Assembly: GCA_003021685.1 (NCBI GenBank)
Contig: PXRO01000005.1
Coordinates: forward strand, 21,493 to 85,492
DNA length: 64,000 nucleotides
Direction: 5' to 3'
DNA from: Halobacteriales archaeon QS_4_62_28
GTDB lineage: Archaea; Halobacteriota; Halobacteria; Halobacteriales; Haloarculaceae
Both the position numbers and the translations under genes were made by a program. Positions 43,066 through 52,767 of the stretch are shown one piece after another. How positions within the stretch are numbered: the first letter of the stretch is position 1; the number at the start of each line of letters is the position of its first letter. The notes beneath the pieces were generated by a model that saw only the letters and a list, made by a program, of their open reading frames with translations, was not told the origin of the DNA and ran no database searches.

Positions 43066-43955
43066 TCTCTTAGCACCTTGCTCTCCGTTTCGAATTCTGG
43101 ATGGACTTGCAAGTGATAGCCGCTGTCAATAGTGAACAATTGTCGATCGAATGCGGCATGATGAATTTTACTCAGTGGGATCACGTTCGAAAGATCTGCG
43201 CGATATTGGGGGTACTCACTCTAGGAGAGGATATGGGCAACATCCAGCAGTCCACGATGGTCTACTTCTGAGACAGGACAAGTGGAATCGTAGCGACTGA
43301 GTACTGTTGCACGAAATTCGGGATCAATTGAACGAGCTTGGACGGTTGTCTCGTAGGTACTTGCAGTCAGGGGATTAGACTCCTCAGTAACACGTGGTCT
43401 CGATGAATCAGCCCATCTATCTACGGCCTGCTCAGTGAACTCTCGTCCTTTGTCAGTGAGCTCGTACAGCGATCCATCCTTTCTGACTAATCCCAGACTT
43501 CGAAGCCAATTGGCACGCTGTTTTGCCATATCCATATTCGCGGGGTCCCAGCCGAGTTCGGGATGCGTTTCGAGTTGCTGGCGATTGATGTCCTCGATCG
43601 TCATCGGCCCTGGAGAGAGCGTATAGAGGAGGCTCCGGAGTCCGACGTTTCGACGACACATGATCTCCAGCAATGTCTGGATCGATCCGTCCTCGAAGTA
43701 CGTCCGTCCCTCTGGCCCAAGCACCCAGCGGCCCTCGCGCAGTTCGAGAAAGCCGACGTTCTCTAGATAGTCGATCCGACGTGTGATCGACGCCCGACTG
43801 GACACGCGATCGAACGTCCCACGGTGCCAACCGATCAGTTCGTCTTCGGTTGGCTGGTGTTCGGAAACGAAGTCGAGGATCCAATCGAGCGTCTCGGCGT
43901 AACTCGTTGCCCCACCGAACATCGGAACAATACTCCTGAGGCGCTCTGGATGCAT
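43066..43955 (-). pseudogene. HNH-endonuclease gene with in-frame amber stop and lost 3' end
   Basis: The first 244 codons encode winged-helix-like domains (start MHPERLRSIVPMFGG) and end VDHRGLLDVAHILS at a TAG (43221-43223). The same frame continues SEYPQYRADLSNVIPLSKIH, then HAAFDRQLFTID, the second half of an HNH nuclease with its metal-site histidines. Homologues typically have a tryptophan where the TAG lies, so TGG-to-TAG is the simplest explanation. After VLRETIVDQAGDRL the frame passes into transposase sequence, so the natural end is deleted. If expressed, only the domain before the nuclease site is made. Confidence 0.8.
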
Positions 43956-44099
43956 CTTATCCCGATTTCACCATCCAGCTCAATGGATCTTGTGCGGCGG
44001 ATCTTTCCTACTGTTAACGTCGTCAGGACCTCTTCTCTGATCTTCCATTGAATAAGGTACCGTATAACTACCATGTCTATAGCGGCTCATCCTCATACT

Positions 44100-45821
44100 A
44101 TGGAATTGCGCGGTTTCGCGAGTCTCTCACTCATCTTTTTGGTAGTTCTAGCTGGTTGTGCTGGGGCTCAGAACTCGACAAACACTCCTACTGAGGTCGA
44201 GACGACTCTCACACCAGCGCAAAGTGACACAGCAACCGATAGTCGAAGTCCAACCGATACTGCAACCGCCACTCGTACTGACTCCGCTACTCGCCCTGAT
44301 ACTGCTACCGCTACTCGTACGGAATCCGCTACTCGCTCTCCTACCTCTCAAGTCTCATTCTCAGTCACGCCTCAGTTCACGTCATCGGGTGATTTCTCCC
44401 TCAGTATCATTGCAAACACTTCTTTCGAACAGACAGATGATGAAGGCGACAATCCCGGTGAGCCATATTTCATCATCGAGATCAACGGTGACGAAGCCCG
44501 GACGACCGATCAGGTTGAGCGAGCACAGAATGGTGAATTCGAAGTAAGGATCTCAGAAACTGAGCTCGCTGAATATACCGGAAATGAATTGGACCTCACC
44601 GTTCGCCTGATGGATGAAGACTCGATCTTCGATGACGAAATCAATACTTGGGAGACTTCGATACCTCGGCCAACACCAACAGCAGATCGTACTGAGACGC
44701 AGACGCTACGTTCTGAGACATCTACATCTCCTGAACGAGACACTGCTACAGCAACGCTCTCACCGACCCCAACAACCACATTGACACCCTCATCAACGGC
44801 TACGCCGATACCTTCTCCAACAGCTACAGCAACACCCCCTCCAACCCCAGTTCCCACGCCGACCCCAACAGCCACGCCAACACCCTCTCTGACCCCAACT
44901 CCAACAGCAACGCCGACACCTTCACCCTCCCCGACACCGACGCCGACACCAACTCAGACCACCACTCCTGACCAGCCGAGTGTCGTCGTTGAGGTCACGG
45001 GCGTGACCGATGGTGATACGATCGATATACTGTTCCAGAACGGAACGGAGGACACTGTCCGGCTTTTGGGCGTCGACACGCCTGAAACGTATGGCTCGAC
45101 AACACCGGGGGAATTCGAAGGCGTCCCAGATTCAGAGGCTGGACGCGATTGTCTTCGAGATCAGGGTCAAGAAGCAACTGCGTACATGATGGATCGCCTT
45201 GCTGGTGAGTCTGTCCGACTTGTCTTTGATAGCCAGTCAGATCGTCGCGGTTCATTCAACCGCCTCCTCGCCTATGTCGTCGCCGATGGTGAGAACGTCA
45301 ACTACCAGCTCGTCTCAGAGGGATACGCGCGAGTCTATGATTCAACATTCGAGCAATCCGATCGCTTCTACGCCGCGGAGAATGATGCACAATCGAGCGA
45401 ACGCGGGGTCTGGGTATGTCGAGATGTAGTGACACCCACGCCGACTCCGACATCGACGCCTGAACCAACAGACAACCAGCAGGCAGGTGAACTCGCCGTT
45501 GCCCAAGTCCACGCTGATGCTGAAGGCAATGACCACGAGAATGAGAATGACGAGTACATCGTCTTCGAGAATGCTGGTAGTTCCACTCTCGATCTCAGCG
45601 GCTGGACCATCGCTGATGAGGCCGATCACACATACTATGTCCCCGATGGAGTCGAACTTGGTCCTGGAGAGACGATCACGCTGTACACTGGATCAAGCAG
45701 TGACTCCAATACTGAGCTCTACTGGGGGAGTGACTCAGCGATCTGGAACAACGGTGGAGATACGATAGTTGTGAGCAACGGTGCGGGCAGTGTTGTCCTC
45801 AAATACGAATATTCGGGGTAA
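44100..45821 (+). CDS. Lipoprotein with thermonuclease and lamin-tail domains
   Basis: A 573-residue exported protein, start [13 protein letters not shown]. The lipobox LAGC gives a lipid-anchored mature end. Order: a Thr/Ala/Arg-rich tract, a beta-rich domain ([13 protein letters not shown] to about residue 190), a long Thr-Pro linker of TPTPT-type repeats (about 195-300), a staphylococcal-nuclease domain ([44 protein letters not shown]), a second TPTP linker, and a lamin-tail domain ([20 protein letters not shown]). It probably degrades nucleic acid outside the cell, possibly for phosphate or against foreign DNA. It lies in the accessory patch. Confidence 0.9.
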   Translation: MELRGFASLSLIFLVVLAGCAGAQNSTNTPTEVETTLTPAQSDTATDSRSPTDTATATRTDSATRPDTATATRTESATRSPTSQVSFSVTPQFTSSGDFSLSIIANTSFEQTDDEGDNPGEPYFIIEINGDEARTTDQVERAQNGEFEVRISETELAEYTGNELDLTVRLMDEDSIFDDEINTWETSIPRPTPTADRTETQTLRSETSTSPERDTATATLSPTPTTTLTPSSTATPIPSPTATATPPPTPVPTPTPTATPTPSLTPTPTATPTPSPSPTPTPTPTQTTTPDQPSVVVEVTGVTDGDTIDILFQNGTEDTVRLLGVDTPETYGSTTPGEFEGVPDSEAGRDCLRDQGQEATAYMMDRLAGESVRLVFDSQSDRRGSFNRLLAYVVADGENVNYQLVSEGYARVYDSTFEQSDRFYAAENDAQSSERGVWVCRDVVTPTPTPTSTPEPTDNQQAGELAVAQVHADAEGNDHENENDEYIVFENAGSSTLDLSGWTIADEADHTYYVPDGVELGPGETITLYTGSSSDSNTELYWGSDSAIWNNGGDTIVVSNGAGSVVLKYEYSG

Positions 45822-45981
45822 CGACCTTGTTCAATCCCTCAATCGGTAACAGTTCTCAGAAGCTGTATTGCATACGGGGTGCTTGACGATCAGGGTATCA
45901 GTTAACACCCGGTCGCAGTCTACTTCATAGCCAAGATTGCAGAAAGCTATAGACGGCTCCTCCCCTAACGATCCAAATACG

Positions 45982-46293
45982 ATGGTACGCCCCGATCCTG
46001 GACCGCTTCAAGCTGCGATCCGCCATGCTGAGGCAATGGTTAATCGCGGCATAGACACGAGTAACGCCAAGGCGCTTGCTAAGATGCGGAATGCGCTTAT
46101 CAATCTGGAGAAAGTGGCTGAAGAAGCACGTAAACAGGTGATTGAACCTGCATTAGATGATGAGATGGATCGAAATATTCTCTCCGCCAAGGTATGGTGT
46201 GTGCTGACATTCAACCGAATATTTATTACGCGTGGGAATCTTCGGCTAAGCAGAATCCTAGAGGGCGGAAACCCCCGTGCAGAAAGTGAATGA
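45982..46293 (+). CDS. Small hypothetical protein beside the tRNA
   Basis: A possible 103-residue protein, start MVRPDPGPLQAAIRHAEAM, with a strongly helical first half (LAKMRNALINLEKVAEEARK). I recognise no family and composition is A+T-richer than the neighbours. Its end lies 110 bases from the 3' end of the tRNA-Ile gene, a typical place for integrated-element debris, but no integrase is seen. Confidence 0.4.
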   Translation: MVRPDPGPLQAAIRHAEAMVNRGIDTSNAKALAKMRNALINLEKVAEEARKQVIEPALDDEMDRNILSAKVWCVLTFNRIFITRGNLRLSRILEGGNPRAESE

Positions 46294-46403
46294 GGTAACG
46301 CGCACATTCGAGGGGGCACTGGAATCCTCGAATGTCGAAATCGCTGGCTTCAAACGCCAAAACAGCCGATATGCGCCGTCTAAGGACCGTTCAGAAGGTG
46401 AAT

Positions 46404-46476
46404 GGGCCAACGCGGATTTGAACCGCGAACCTCCCGGTTATCAGCCGAGCGCTCAACCTGATTGAGCTATTGGCCC
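46404..46476 (-). tRNA. tRNA-Ile (anticodon GAU)
   Basis: A 73-base cloverleaf on the reverse strand: acceptor stem GGGCCAA pairing with TTGGCCC, D arm GCTC...GAGC, anticodon stem CTCGG/CCGGG with loop CTGATAA (anticodon GAT), T arm CGCGG/CCGCG with TTCAAAT loop. No CCA is encoded and no intron is present. The 3' end faces the accessory patch at 42.4-46.3 kb. Confidence 0.97.
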
Positions 46477-46542
46477 AGATGAGCGCATTCAGGTGTACCC
46501 GAGGGGTACTGTTAAACGTTACTTTTCCGGGGCGGGATGTGT

Positions 46543-46624
46543 GGTAGGGACCGTCGTAAGACAGTATCGGATAGCACTGACTCGGGGTCGGTGTCTATCA
46601 GTACATAGTTACAATAGTCATTAT
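46543..46624. repeat. 82-bp intergenic hairpin element, family 4 copy b
   Basis: Inverse-oriented relative of 9989-10069: its left arm GTAGGGACCGTCGTAAG matches the complement of that copy's right arm. The right arm ends CAATAGTCATTATA, and the centre is GACTCGGGGTC. Arms pair less well than in other copies. It lies between tRNA-Ile (upstream side) and the fxsA stop. Confidence 0.65.
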
Positions 46625-46646
46625 AAGTCGACCACGCTACCGTCGG

Positions 46647-47246
46647 TCACTCGTCGTCGGTTTCTTCGAAGTCGATGTCGGTGGCGTTGTCGTGATCGAA
46701 ACCGCCGGACGATCCACCGGAGACGCTGGGGCCGCTGCCAGGGTTGTCGGGGCCACCGCTCGGGCCATCAGCGCCGGGACCGCCGGGACCACCAGCACCG
46801 GGACCGCCGGGACCGTCCTGATTAGGGAAGCCGCCGACGTAGACGTTCCCCGAGACGAAGCCCTTGGCCTTGGCGTCGAGGTAGGGTGTGATGACGAAGC
46901 GTTTGGCCAGGGCGCGGATCGGCGCGCGCGTCACCGGAACTGCCAATAGCAGGCCGACGAAGTCAGTGACAAAGCCGGGCGTCAGGAAGAACGCGCCGGC
47001 AGCGACGAGAAAGCCGCCGTCGATCAGTTCGTTAGTGGGCACTTCACCGGTCGCGAACTTCTCCTGGATCCGGCGGAGGGTATGCCGGCCCTCGGCGCGG
47101 ACCAGCAGCATCCCGATGAGGGCTGTGACGACCACGAGCAGGACGATCACGACCACAGAGAGGGCCTGGAGTTGCGTGGCCAACACCGCCAGCAGGATGG
47201 CATCGAGGAGCGGTATCAACAACAACACCGCGATGACCCGGAGCAT
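46647..47246 (-). CDS. FxsA-family membrane protein
   Basis: A 199-residue protein. The FxsA core (residues about 1-130) has four helices with conserved LIGMLLVRAEGRHTLRRIQ and GFLVAAGAFFLTPGFVTDFVGL. The last 70 residues are a glycine-proline rich tail (GGPGAGGPGGPGADGPSGG). The start MLRVIAVLLL follows the family; an ATG 27 codons upstream is unlikely. E. coli FxsA affects phage T7 exclusion, but the normal function is unknown. Confidence 0.88.
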   Translation of the reverse strand: MLRVIAVLLLIPLLDAILLAVLATQLQALSVVVIVLLVVVTALIGMLLVRAEGRHTLRRIQEKFATGEVPTNELIDGGFLVAAGAFFLTPGFVTDFVGLLLAVPVTRAPIRALAKRFVITPYLDAKAKGFVSGNVYVGGFPNQDGPGGPGAGGPGGPGADGPSGGPDNPGSGPSVSGGSSGGFDHDNATDIDFEETDDE

Positions 47247-47358
47247 ACTTTCGCTTTGCCACCCGGCCCTCAAACGCCTTTCGAGTGCGCCGAACGCGAG
47301 TCCAGTTCGTCCGTCGGTATACTGCAAGCTTCTTTCCCGTCCTCGTCATATCAGTGGT

Positions 47359-48993
47359 ATGGACGACTTTGCAGCGGAGACGAACGTCGAGTGGCGCGAG
47401 TGGGGAGCGTCGGCTTTCGAGGCGGCCCGGGACGCCGGCAACCCGATCTTGCTCGCGCTGACGGTGCCCTGGAGTCCGGAGTGTCGGGAGATGGACCGCA
47501 AGACCTACGCGGAGCCACGGATCGCGGCCAACATCAACGACGGGTTCGTGCCGGTGCGGGTCGACGCCGACCGGCATCCCGACGTGCGCGAGCGGTACAC
47601 GATGGGCGGGTTCCCCTCGACGGTCTTTCTGACGCCGGATGGGACCGTGCTCTCCGGTGCGACCTACCTCGGGCCCGGCGGATTCCGTGGTATCCTCGAC
47701 AGCGTGCGCGAGACGTGGGACACGCAAGGCGAGTCGGCGGGGTCGATTCCCCGGTCGCTACAGACCGACGCGCCGCCGGGGGGCGAGGTCACGTCGCGAA
47801 TCGAGGAGGCAATGGTCGAGCAGTTGCTGGCGGCCTACGACGAAGAGCACGGTGGGTGGGGGACCGATGTGAAGTTCCCGCTGCCCCGGACAGTCGAGTT
47901 CGCGCTGGTGCGCGCTCGTGACCAGGCGACGCGGACGCTGGAAGCGATCCGGACACAGTTGCGCGACACGTACGACGGTGGGTTCTATCGCTACGCGACC
48001 GGGCGCACGTGGTCCGATGCCCGGACCGAACGACTCCTGGACGAGAACGCGGCCCTCCTGCGGGCCTTCGCACACGGGTATCGTTACACGGGTGAGGCGG
48101 CCTACCGCGAGACGGCCGAGGACGCACTCGAGTACCTGACGACGACGCTGTGGACCGACACCGACGACGAATCGACCAGCGGCGCGTTCGCGGGAAGCCA
48201 GGCTGGCGACGACCAGTATCACGTACTGGGTGGGAGTGACCGGGCCAGTGCCGAGGTCCCGCACGTCGACGAGACGGTGTTCGCCGACCGGAACGGACTG
48301 GCCATCGACGCGCTGTGTACCTACGCGGCTTACACGGACGACCAGCGGGCCCGTCGGTACGCCGAGCGCGCCAGAGACACGGTCTGTACGACCCTCGTCG
48401 AGGACGGGGCGGTCACGCATTATCGGACAGACGAGGCATCGGGGCCAACGGGTCTCTTGCTCGACCAGGCCCGCGTCCTGCAGGGGCTGACGACGAGTTG
48501 GCAGGTGCTGGGAGAGGGTGGCCCCGCAGTCGATATCGCCGACTGGACGCTTGATACCCTGCAGGCGGAGTCGGGGGCGTTTCGCGACGGTCCCGCTGAC
48601 GGACTGGGACTGTGTTCGCGCTCGCAGTACCCGCTGGATGCGACCGTCGAGTTGGCCGACGCACTGCTCGATCTGGCGGTGCTGGCCGACGACGAGCGGT
48701 ATCGCGAGGCGGCACACGATGCCATCTCGTCGTTCGCCGGCGCGGCCGACCGGATGGGTGTCGAGGTGGCTCACTACGCGGCAGTGTCGGCCCGTCTGCG
48801 CTCGCCGAGCGCCCTGCGGGTCGGTCCCGGGGCCGGGAGTGACCTCCACCGGGCCGCGCTTCGACTGGCCGACCACGAGACTGTCGTCGTGCCCGACACC
48901 GGCGGCGACGAGGCGATGCTGACCGTCGCAGGCGAGCACGTTGGCACGGCCGAGACGCCGGTCGACCTCGAATCCGTCCTGACGGATACGTAA
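47359..48993 (+). CDS. DUF255 thioredoxin-like protein without the CxxC motif
   Basis: A 544-residue homologue of YyaL/spermatogenesis-associated protein 20, with an N-terminal thioredoxin-like domain and a C-terminal (alpha/alpha)6 glycosidase-like barrel. The start MDDFAAETNVEWREWG matches the family. The canonical CHWCHVM is replaced by SPECREMDRKTY, so only one cysteine remains, though GGFPSTVFLTPDG is kept. FLTP, the barrel motifs DENAALLRAF and DGGFYRYATGR support the assignment. Function of the family is unknown. Confidence 0.88.
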   Translation: MDDFAAETNVEWREWGASAFEAARDAGNPILLALTVPWSPECREMDRKTYAEPRIAANINDGFVPVRVDADRHPDVRERYTMGGFPSTVFLTPDGTVLSGATYLGPGGFRGILDSVRETWDTQGESAGSIPRSLQTDAPPGGEVTSRIEEAMVEQLLAAYDEEHGGWGTDVKFPLPRTVEFALVRARDQATRTLEAIRTQLRDTYDGGFYRYATGRTWSDARTERLLDENAALLRAFAHGYRYTGEAAYRETAEDALEYLTTTLWTDTDDESTSGAFAGSQAGDDQYHVLGGSDRASAEVPHVDETVFADRNGLAIDALCTYAAYTDDQRARRYAERARDTVCTTLVEDGAVTHYRTDEASGPTGLLLDQARVLQGLTTSWQVLGEGGPAVDIADWTLDTLQAESGAFRDGPADGLGLCSRSQYPLDATVELADALLDLAVLADDERYREAAHDAISSFAGAADRMGVEVAHYAAVSARLRSPSALRVGPGAGSDLHRAALRLADHETVVVPDTGGDEAMLTVAGEHVGTAETPVDLESVLTDT

Positions 48994-49071
48994 CCGGCGT
49001 GGTAGCCGAACAACGATAAACGTGTACAAACTGCCGGTGCGTTTTTGAATCCCGACAGCGTGCCAGCACGT

Positions 49072-49875
49072 ATGGCAAATCTAAGGGATCTGGGACTTTC
49101 CGAGTACGAGGATCGTGCATTCCGGTCGCTGCTGGACACCGGCCCGACAACCGCAAAGGAGTTGTCTCGGGTCAGCGACGTACCGATGGGTCGCATCTAC
49201 GACGTGCTCAACAGTTTAGAGACGCTGAACCTCGTTCGCACTCAGGCAGCTAGCAGGCCCAAAAAGTACGCACCCGTCGAACCGGACACGGCCCTGGAGC
49301 GACTGCTAGCGGACAAGAAACGCCAACTCGACGAGAAGGCAGAGCAGTACGAGGAAATCGTCGACGACCTCTCAGAGCAACTCGAATCCGCAGAGCCTGT
49401 CGAAGAGCCGTTCTGGACCGCCGCCGTCGGTCCCGACGAAACAGTCGACTTGCTCGTCGAGCGACTCGCGGCGGCTGACGACTTCATCGTCATGGCCGGT
49501 ACGCTGCCGGCCCAGCAACTCGATCTGACCGAGGCGACTGATCGACTGGTCGACGAACTCGAGGCGGCCTTAGAGCGCGGTGTCGAGGTGTCTATGCTCC
49601 TGTCACCGTCTTTTATCGAGGCGGTCCCGTCCGATCTGGGTGAAGCGTACCAGCGCCGCCTCCAGCAGTACGGTAACTACCACTACCGGACGAGCAACGA
49701 GGTGACTGCTACCTTCGAGTTGATCGACGACACCGAGGTCTGTATCGAGGTCCCGCATCCCCTCGGCGGGGAGACGTTTGCCGTAATCGACCTGAAGGAC
49801 CCGGAGTTTGCCAGTGAAGTCTACGAGGAGTTCGAACCGCGCTGGGAGCGGGCGACGAAGATTGCCGGCGAGTAG
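49072..49875 (+). CDS. TrmB-family transcriptional regulator
   Basis: A 267-residue regulator. The N-terminal winged helix is LSEYEDRAFRSLLDTGPTT, then ELSRVSDVPMGRIYDVLNSL (about residues 8-50), followed by a coiled linker and a C-terminal PLD-like effector domain (VSMLLSPSFIEAV). TrmB relatives control sugar uptake and metabolism; no sugar gene is adjacent, so targets are unknown. Confidence 0.9.
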   Translation: MANLRDLGLSEYEDRAFRSLLDTGPTTAKELSRVSDVPMGRIYDVLNSLETLNLVRTQAASRPKKYAPVEPDTALERLLADKKRQLDEKAEQYEEIVDDLSEQLESAEPVEEPFWTAAVGPDETVDLLVERLAAADDFIVMAGTLPAQQLDLTEATDRLVDELEAALERGVEVSMLLSPSFIEAVPSDLGEAYQRRLQQYGNYHYRTSNEVTATFELIDDTEVCIEVPHPLGGETFAVIDLKDPEFASEVYEEFEPRWERATKIAGE

Positions 49876-49901
49876 CGACTCCGGAACACAGAAGAGCGCG
49901 C

Positions 49902-50831
49902 CTAGTCGTCGGCCAGTTCTCGTTCGAGGTGTTCGAACTCGGCGACGCGTTCGGCGTGGGCGTTGTGCTGGTGGATCGACTCGTCGTTGGACTGTTTCAT
50001 CGTCACGATAGCGTCGTCCGGGAGATGTGGGAACGCCTCGACGACGCCTTCGGCCATCGAGCGAACGCAGTCCTCGACGAACTTGGCGTTCTTGTGTGAC
50101 TCGTAGGTCATGTGGTCCTCGTCGGGGCGCTTCGCGAGGTTGTAGATGCGCGCGCTCATGGAGTTGCGAGCGACTTCGATTAGGTCGGTGAGGTCGACTT
50201 CGGGAGCGCCGTTGCTCTCGATAGTCAGGGTCGCGTGGCCTCGCTGGGAGTGGCCTGGCTGGGGTGCCTCTTCGAGGAATGCATCGATGGTCTCGTCTTC
50301 GACATCGAGACCGCGGAGCGTCTCGCGGGCACGAGCGGCCGACATACCCTGCGAACAGGGACAGACGGTCATCCCGGTCACGCGGGCACCGATCTCCTCG
50401 CGGGTCCCCTCGCCGTCGGCCGTCGCCGACGCGATGATGTCGGCCGTCGACTGGGTCGGTCTGCCCGACTCGGGCGTCTCTTCGCGGGTGACGTACTCGG
50501 CTTCCATCCGGACCTCTGCTTTGGTCGTGTAGTCGTGCTTTTCGAGTAGCCGCTCGGCCGCGTCGCCACAGACGTCCTCGACGCCGTCGACCTCGTCGCG
50601 GACGGCCGCTTCGAGCGTCTCGTCGATAACTTCCATGTTCCGGCTCATATCCGCTCCCTTGCGCCAGGACGGGAGATCGACGAACACTTGGAACTCGGCC
50701 ATCAGAACGATCGGCCGACGGTCGTCGCGCCCGATCTTGACCAGTTTCTCGACGCCAGTGACGCCGACGCGGTTGAGACCCACAGTGACGTCCGGACTCG
50801 ACGCCTGTACGTCCGGCAATTGTTGGCTCAT
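49902..50831 (-). CDS. mptA: GTP cyclohydrolase MptA (FolE2/type IV)
   Basis: Opens GTP to dihydroneopterin 2',3'-cyclic phosphate, the first step of the archaeal pterin route, in an Fe(II)-dependent reaction. The 309-residue product has the COG1469 landmarks: [25 protein letters not shown] (active-site cysteine region), [10 protein letters not shown] and [17 protein letters not shown]. Its product feeds folate- or methanopterin-like cofactors, which links it logically to the beta-RFAP synthase homologue at 37.8 kb; archaeosine may use another cyclohydrolase. Confidence 0.95.
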   Translation of the reverse strand: MSQQLPDVQASSPDVTVGLNRVGVTGVEKLVKIGRDDRRPIVLMAEFQVFVDLPSWRKGADMSRNMEVIDETLEAAVRDEVDGVEDVCGDAAERLLEKHDYTTKAEVRMEAEYVTREETPESGRPTQSTADIIASATADGEGTREEIGARVTGMTVCPCSQGMSAARARETLRGLDVEDETIDAFLEEAPQPGHSQRGHATLTIESNGAPEVDLTDLIEVARNSMSARIYNLAKRPDEDHMTYESHKNAKFVEDCVRSMAEGVVEAFPHLPDDAIVTMKQSNDESIHQHNAHAERVAEFEHLERELADD

Positions 50832-50899
50832 CGACCCCCACTATGGGCGAATCTCGGTTAGTGCTTTCGGAACTTTCGTTGGGAGTGAGAAGGACCGAG

Positions 50900-51493
50900 T
50901 TATTCGTCGAACGTCGGTTCCGCGCGCCCCCCGACATCCCTGAAAATCGCCTCGTAATCGGTTTCGTCGAACCGGTCGACCATCTCGTCGAGTTCGGCCC
51001 TGTGTTCTTCGATTCTGTCTTCGAGTTCCTGGAACTCCTTGCTGGTCTGTAACTCGACGTCAGTCTTGGTCGCTTTCAGTGCGGCGACCTTCGACGTAAG
51101 CGCGTAGTACTCTCGCAACTGGTTCTGGTAGGCTGCACACGACTGGAGTCGCTCGATGGTTTCATAGAGATCCGCTCGCGAGACTGGCTTGACGACGTAG
51201 TCGTCGAAGGGCATGTCAATGATGTCGAAGTCGGGATCGACGGCTGTCACCATCGCGACACGCGCCTGCAGATCGCTCTCGCGGATCCGTTTGAGGATAT
51301 CGTCGCCAGAGATATCGGGCATTCGCCGGTCGAGGAGGACGACATCGATTGCAGGCCCGAGTTCGTCGAGTGCCGCCTGGCCGCTGTATGCCGTCGTTAC
51401 TTCGTACTGCTCGCGCAGTTGTGCCGCGTATGCATCTGTGACATCTGGCTCGTCGTCGACGATCAGAACTGTCGCGCGCTCGCTGACGGCCAT
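50900..51493 (-). CDS. Response regulator with HalX domain
   Basis: A 197-residue protein, start MAVSERATVLIVDDE. The receiver domain has acidic pocket DDE, phospho-acceptor Asp in VVLLDRRMPDISG, and conserved Thr/Lys in MVTAVD and DYVVKPVSR. The C-terminal 75 residues are the HalX domain (YYALTSKVAALKATKTDVEL), a helical region unique to haloarchaea. No kinase gene is beside it. Output mechanism unknown. Confidence 0.93.
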   Translation of the reverse strand: MAVSERATVLIVDDEPDVTDAYAAQLREQYEVTTAYSGQAALDELGPAIDVVLLDRRMPDISGDDILKRIRESDLQARVAMVTAVDPDFDIIDMPFDDYVVKPVSRADLYETIERLQSCAAYQNQLREYYALTSKVAALKATKTDVELQTSKEFQELEDRIEEHRAELDEMVDRFDETDYEAIFRDVGGRAEPTFDE

Positions 51494-51596
51494 GTTATTA
51501 CTTACCACTATGAACTAACTAACGCAAAAGCGTTCCGGGGGAAATGATGATGCGTATATCAGTCCTACTGGCAATCACGGGGCAGGTCAGATCGGC

Positions 51597-52634
51597 TCAT
51601 GCACCGACAAGATCGCCGTACTGCGCCCCGGTCTGTTTCAGCGTCGCCGTCGAATAGAGGCGGTCGTGATCGTAGGGGAGATAGTCCGTCGCCAACTCGT
51701 CGATCTTTGCCTCGACAGCTGTCGTTTCGCGGCCGTGAATCATGGTAAAGAGGTTGTACGGCCACGACTGTTCCGGACGGCGGGGGCGGTGGTAACACAG
51801 CGTGACGGCCGGGAGTTCGCCGACAGTCCGTCCCCGGTGATCGAGGTCGTCGTCGGGCACGTCCCAGACGACCATGCAGTTGCTGTCGAACCCCGTTCTG
51901 ACGTGGTTGACAACACAGCCGATTCGCTTGAGACAGCCATCGGCGCGGAGGTGCTCGATTGTCGACAGCACGTCTTCGACGGACGCATCGACCGCCTGGG
52001 CCACGTCACGGTACGGCGTTGCCGACAGTGGCATCCCGTCTTGGATCGCAAGCAGGAGGCGGCGGGCGAGCGGTGTAAGGTCGGCGACCGCAGATTCGCT
52101 GATCCGGGTCGCCGTTACGTCGGTCGATTGGAGACTCTCGCGTGCCCAGCGGTCCTCGTTGACGACCGGGAACTCCAGGTCGATGTAGTAGTCTGTCAGC
52201 ATCGGCAAGACCAGCACCGAACAGCCGGTCCGTGCCTCGATCTCTGCGAGGATCCTGTCGCGCTTTTGCCGTTCGCCCGCCGTCACGACGAACCACATGT
52301 TCCACTCGTGGTCGCGGGCGTAGTTGTGGTTGACCTGATCGTAGCTGTTGACGACTGTCGCGGCCTCGTCGAAGGCGTCGTCGGGGACCGAAATCGCGGC
52401 CAGTGCCGAGGACCCGATCACCGGGGGGTTCAACACCGGTCCAAAGCGCCGGAAGATGCCGGTATCGAGCAGGCGCTGTACTCGCTTTCGTGCCTCGTCT
52501 GCGGAAACCCCGAGGTCCGCGCCGACTCGCTCGAAGGGCCGTTCCACGACGGGGAATCCGCTCTGGTATCCGTCGACCAGCGCAGCGTCCACGTCGTCGA
52601 TCTGCTCGCGCCAGTCGCCCGACTGGAGGCTCAT
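51597..52634 (-). CDS. Siroheme decarboxylase, AhbA-AhbB fusion (Lrp/AsnC fold)
   Basis: Predicted to convert siroheme to didecarboxysiroheme in the alternative haem pathway. The 345-residue protein contains two Lrp/AsnC-type halves: residues about 10-170 (helix-turn-helix VVERPFERVGADLGVSADEA, then NYARDHEWNMWFVV) and about 185-335 (LSATPYRDVAQAVDASVEDV, then CYHRPRRPEQSWPYNLFTM). The YARDHEWNMWF and YHRPR-WPYNLF segments are the AhbA/AhbB substrate motifs. Elsewhere these are often two subunits; here they are one chain. Confidence 0.88.
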   Translation of the reverse strand: MSLQSGDWREQIDDVDAALVDGYQSGFPVVERPFERVGADLGVSADEARKRVQRLLDTGIFRRFGPVLNPPVIGSSALAAISVPDDAFDEAATVVNSYDQVNHNYARDHEWNMWFVVTAGERQKRDRILAEIEARTGCSVLVLPMLTDYYIDLEFPVVNEDRWARESLQSTDVTATRISESAVADLTPLARRLLLAIQDGMPLSATPYRDVAQAVDASVEDVLSTIEHLRADGCLKRIGCVVNHVRTGFDSNCMVVWDVPDDDLDHRGRTVGELPAVTLCYHRPRRPEQSWPYNLFTMIHGRETTAVEAKIDELATDYLPYDHDRLYSTATLKQTGAQYGDLVGA

Positions 52635-52767
52635 CAGTCGCGCTTAGGACTGTGCTGGTGTATCCTTTTCGGCTCTCGACAGCGTTTTCGCCCCACTCTG
52701 AGGGGCGGCGAACGGATACCTGGCGGAAACCACGGGCCTTTAGCCGCTCGCAGCCGAACCTGTTCGC

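Noticed and set aside
42400..46404. Integrated element using the tRNA-Ile 3' end as attachment site
   Set aside because: The accessory patch lies on the 3' side of the tRNA as expected, but I could not find a repeated tRNA end at the far side and there is no integrase gene.
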